Shown in pieces: positions 5,175 to 6,919 of a DNA stretch of 6,919 nucleotides (its first letter is position 1; every line of letters begins with the position of its first letter). Made by a program: the position numbers and the translations under genes. This DNA is from Spirochaetia bacterium (GTDB lineage Bacteria > Spirochaetota > Spirochaetia > Sphaerochaetales > Sphaerochaetaceae). The notes below the pieces were generated by a model. It saw only the letters and a list, made by a program, of their open reading frames with translations. It had not been told where the DNA came from and did no database searches. The stretch covers positions 1 through 6,919 of the forward strand of contig CAAGIP010000248.1 of assembly GCA_900769955.1 (NCBI GenBank), given 5' to 3'.

Positions 5175-6470
5175 ATGAGCATTATTGAACAGATCGTAGC
5201 AAGAGAGATTCTTGACTCACGCGGCAACCCGACAGTAGAGGTTGACGTTATCCTTGAAGACGGTTCCTTCGGCCGCGCTGCAGTACCTTCCGGTGCTTCC
5301 ACAGGCGTCCACGAAGCTGTCGAACTCAGAGACGGTGACAAGAGCCGCTTCCTCGGTAAGGGTGTCCTCAAGGCTGTCGACAATGTAAACGATATCATCG
5401 CTCCTGCAATTGAAGGCATGGATGCACTCGATCAGGTTGCAATCGACCGCGCTATGATCGAGCTCGACGGCACACCCAACAAGGGCAAGCTCGGCGCTAA
5501 CGCAATCCTCGCAGTTTCAATGGCTGTCGCACACGCAGCTGCTGACTTCCTCGGTCTGCCCCTTTACAAGTACCTCGGTGCTTACAAGGCATGCACACTT
5601 CCCGTTCCGATGGCTAACATCCTCAACGGCGGTGCACACTCAGACAACAAGGTTGACTTCCAGGAGTTCATGGTCATGCCTATCGGCGCTCCCTCAATGA
5701 AGGAAGCTGTCAGAATGGTTGCTGAAGTATTCCACAACCTCAAGAGCGTTCTCAAGGCAAGAGGCTACAACACAGGTGTTGGTGATGAGGGTGGTTTCGC
5801 ACCTGACCTCCAGTCCAACGAAGAGGCTCTCGAAGTCATCATGGAAGCTATCAAGAAGGCTGGTTACACAGCAGGCCGCGACGGCGACTTCATGATCGCT
5901 CTCGATCCCGCTTCCTCAGAGCTCTATGATGAGGAGACAAAGACATATGAACTCAAGTGGACAACTCACGAGAAGCTCACATCAGCTCAGATGGTTGACC
6001 TCTGGGAGTCATGGGTCAACAAGTACCCCATCATCTCAATCGAGGATGGTATGGCTGAGGATGACTGGGAAGGCTGGAAGATGCTTACAGACAGAATCGG
6101 TGACAGGGTACAGCTCGTCGGTGATGACCTCTTCGTTACCAACTCAGAGAGACTTAAGATGGGTCTTGAGAAGGGTGTTGCAAACTCAATCCTCATCAAG
6201 GTTAACCAGATCGGTACTCTCACAGAGACTTTCGAGGCAATCGACCTCGCTAAGAGAAACGGCTACACAGCTGTCGTATCCCACAGATCCGGTGAGACAG
6301 AGGATGTCACAATCGCTGACCTCGTAGTCGCTCTCGAGACAGGTGAGATCAAGACAGGTTCCATGAGCCGCTCTGACCGTGTTGCTAAGTACAACCAGCT
6401 CATCAGAATCGAGGAGATGCTCGGTGACACAGCTAAGTATGCTGGCCGCGATGCATTCCGCGTTCTCTAA
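5175..6470 (+). CDS. eno: Enolase (phosphopyruvate hydratase)
   Basis: Glycolytic enzyme interconverting 2-phosphoglycerate and phosphoenolpyruvate in the cytoplasm, also a frequent RNA-degradosome or surface moonlighting protein. At 431 residues it is of standard bacterial length. Landmarks are EILDSRGNPTVEV (11-23), the mobile loop SGASTGVHEAVELRD (39-53), NGGAHSDNKVDFQEF (151-165, His155 and Glu164), GDEGGFAPDL with the catalytic acid Glu205, metal ligands Asp244, Glu290 and Asp317, the catalytic base Lys342 in ILIKVNQ, the SHRSGET substrate loop (369-375) and Lys393. All expected active-site residues are present. AAGGAG at 5159-5164 lies 10 bases before the start. Codons are strongly biased (for example CTC for Leu), typical of high expression. 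It has its own promoter and terminator, so it is probably monocistronic. Confidence 0.98.
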   Translation: MSIIEQIVAREILDSRGNPTVEVDVILEDGSFGRAAVPSGASTGVHEAVELRDGDKSRFLGKGVLKAVDNVNDIIAPAIEGMDALDQVAIDRAMIELDGTPNKGKLGANAILAVSMAVAHAAADFLGLPLYKYLGAYKACTLPVPMANILNGGAHSDNKVDFQEFMVMPIGAPSMKEAVRMVAEVFHNLKSVLKARGYNTGVGDEGGFAPDLQSNEEALEVIMEAIKKAGYTAGRDGDFMIALDPASSELYDEETKTYELKWTTHEKLTSAQMVDLWESWVNKYPIISIEDGMAEDDWEGWKMLTDRIGDRVQLVGDDLFVTNSERLKMGLEKGVANSILIKVNQIGTLTETFEAIDLAKRNGYTAVVSHRSGETEDVTIADLVVALETGEIKTGSMSRSDRVAKYNQLIRIEEMLGDTAKYAGRDAFRVL

Positions 6471-6490
6471 GAGTCTTTAAACTCTGATCA

Positions 6491-6516
6491 ATCCCTCTGG
6501 AAACAGGGGGATTTTT
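6491..6516 (+). terminator. Rho-independent terminator of eno
   Basis: ATCCCTCTG (6491-6499) pairs with CAGGGGGAT (6504-6512) as a 9-bp stem with one G-U pair, capped by a GAAA tetraloop and followed by a T-run to 6516. It lies 20 bases after the eno stop. A weaker inverted repeat, AGAGT-CTTTAA-ACTCT (6470-6485), precedes it right at the stop codon. Confidence 0.93.
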
Positions 6517-6709
6517 CATACCCTCATCCAGCTTCACTTTTTACTGCACTCATATGCTTTGTGTTGAAAACATAAACACCGACACCAAAACCACACAAAA
6601 AAGCTCCAAGTCAGGAAAAACATAAAAAAAATCTTTTTATATTTACACTATCCCAAATATTCGTAAATAAAAAATAAACCCATAAAACCAATAATTAAAC
6701 TTAAAAAGT

Positions 6710-6802
6710 AAAATATGTATTACATAAAGTAATTCAAACCATATTTATCGACAAAATATGGAAAAATTATATAGTTCATGTGTAACGTTTGTACAAAATA
6801 TG
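6710..6802 (+). repeat. Three AAAATATG boxes at 42-43 bp intervals
   Basis: AAAATATG occurs at 6710-6717, 6753-6760 and 6795-6802, so starts are 43 and 42 bp apart, about four helical turns each. The last two copies are longer matches (ACAAAATATG at 6751-6760 and 6793-6802). All lie on one face of the helix upstream of the promoter at 6811. They could be regulator sites, UP-like contacts or phased-bend elements. Confidence 0.45.
6739..6761. repeat. Inverted repeat, 8-bp arms
   Basis: CCATATTT (6739-6746) and AAATATGG (6754-6761) are exact inverted copies separated by 7 bases. The right arm overlaps the second AAAATATG box. There is no T-run after it and no gene before it, so a protein-binding site is more likely than a terminator. 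Confidence 0.5.
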
Positions 6803-6810
6803 AATTTATC

Positions 6811-6839
6811 TTGACAGTTAAGCAAGGGCACTTTAAAAT
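6811..6839 (+). promoter_or_regulatory. Near-consensus sigma-70 type promoter
   Basis: A perfect TTGACA (6811-6816) is followed after 17 bp by TAAAAT (6834-6839, 5 of 6). This is the best promoter in the window. Transcription would start near 6846, giving about 65 bases of leader before the ATG at 6911. It is preceded by the AT-rich region, which could act as an UP element. Confidence 0.8.
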
Positions 6840-6869
6840 GACTCTTGTATTATGGAATAAAGGGGAAAG

Positions 6870-6914
6870 ATGATTCCTGTGAATTGTCTCCCGAATTATT
6901 TGGAGGAATTATGA
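6870..6914 (+). CDS. Possible 14-codon leader ORF
   Basis: An ATG at 6870 opens a 14-residue frame (MIPVNCLPNYLEEL) ending in TGA at 6912-6914. The stop overlaps the start of the next gene as ATGA. AAGGGG (6860-6865) lies 4 bases before the ATG, a moderate ribosome-binding site, and the predicted transcript start is about 24 bases upstream. The arrangement suits translational coupling. No run of one amino acid is present, so classical amino-acid attenuation is unlikely. A frame this short can arise by chance, so it is a candidate only. Confidence 0.35.
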   Translation: MIPVNCLPNYLEEL

Positions 6915-6919
6915 AAAAG
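6911..6919 (+). CDS. Start of an unidentified gene, truncated by window edge
   Basis: Only ATG and two lysine codons are present (M-K-K). The start is supported by GGAGG at 6902-6906, 4 bases upstream, and by the strong promoter at 6811-6839. MKK is a common beginning of signal peptides, but three residues cannot support a function. Confidence 0.6.

Larger units (their letters stand above)
6517..6810. other. Long AT-rich non-coding region
   Basis: No convincing gene is seen on either strand over about 290 bases. Composition falls sharply from the flanking genes: I count 38 G or C in 6601-6780, about 21%. The stretch is full of A-runs and T-runs, expected to be curved or easily melted, and lies upstream of a strong promoter. 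It contains an inverted repeat (6739-6761) and three AAAATATG boxes, listed separately. I see no tRNA, riboswitch or origin cluster of DnaA boxes in it. Confidence 0.7.

Noticed and set aside
6561..6579. GTGTT...AACAC inverted repeat in the AT-rich region as a terminator or small RNA
   Set aside because: The arms are only five bases, no T-run follows and no promoter precedes it.
6852..6860. Minimal ATG-GAA-TAA frame near the predicted transcript start
   Set aside because: It has two codons and no ribosome-binding site, and is most likely a chance occurrence.

Overview
The window is a stretch of bacterial chromosome with compact core genes separated by well-formed intrinsic terminators. It holds no transposase, CRISPR array, tRNA or phage gene. 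Coding GC is moderate, and highly expressed genes (rplM, rpsI, eno) show strong codon bias. From memory, the order rplM-rpsI-recX occurs in treponemes and related spirochaetes. Together with the short RecX and the secreted protein, this makes an anaerobic, host-associated spirochaete (Sphaerochaeta/Treponema-like) my best guess. No single sequence proves it, and a Firmicute cannot be excluded.

Layout. At 1-764 is the 3' part of rplM (L13) followed by rpsI (S9), closed by a terminator at 787-819. At 846-1256 is recX, whose start codon has no Shine-Dalgarno sequence but sits just after a -10-like hexamer. At 1325-1819 is a small secreted protein that looks like a free-standing beta-sandwich, polysaccharide-enzyme accessory domain. 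A hairpin at 1828-1850 ends the minus-strand gene for adenine deaminase (ade, 1859-3595) and also lies just after the secreted-protein gene. Divergent from ade is an AzgA/PbuG-type purine permease (3773-5059). A terminator follows it, then the monocistronic enolase gene eno (5175-6470) with its own promoter and terminator. The last 400 bases are very AT-rich (about 21% GC over 6601-6780), carry phased repeats and end in a near-consensus promoter, a possible 14-codon leader ORF and the start of a truncated gene at 6911.

How the genes work together. ade and the permease form a divergent purine-salvage pair: uptake of a purine base, and conversion of adenine to hypoxanthine plus ammonia. rplM-rpsI is the usual ribosomal operon; eno is glycolytic; recX modulates RecA, although recA is not in the window.

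I found no new multi-gene system. The points most worth a second look are regulatory: the AT-rich region with three AAAATATG boxes 42-43 bp apart ahead of the 6811 promoter, the leader ORF overlapping the last gene by ATGA, paired ATATTRCRATAT boxes between ade and the permease, a palindrome over the eno -10, and a probably leaderless recX mRNA.
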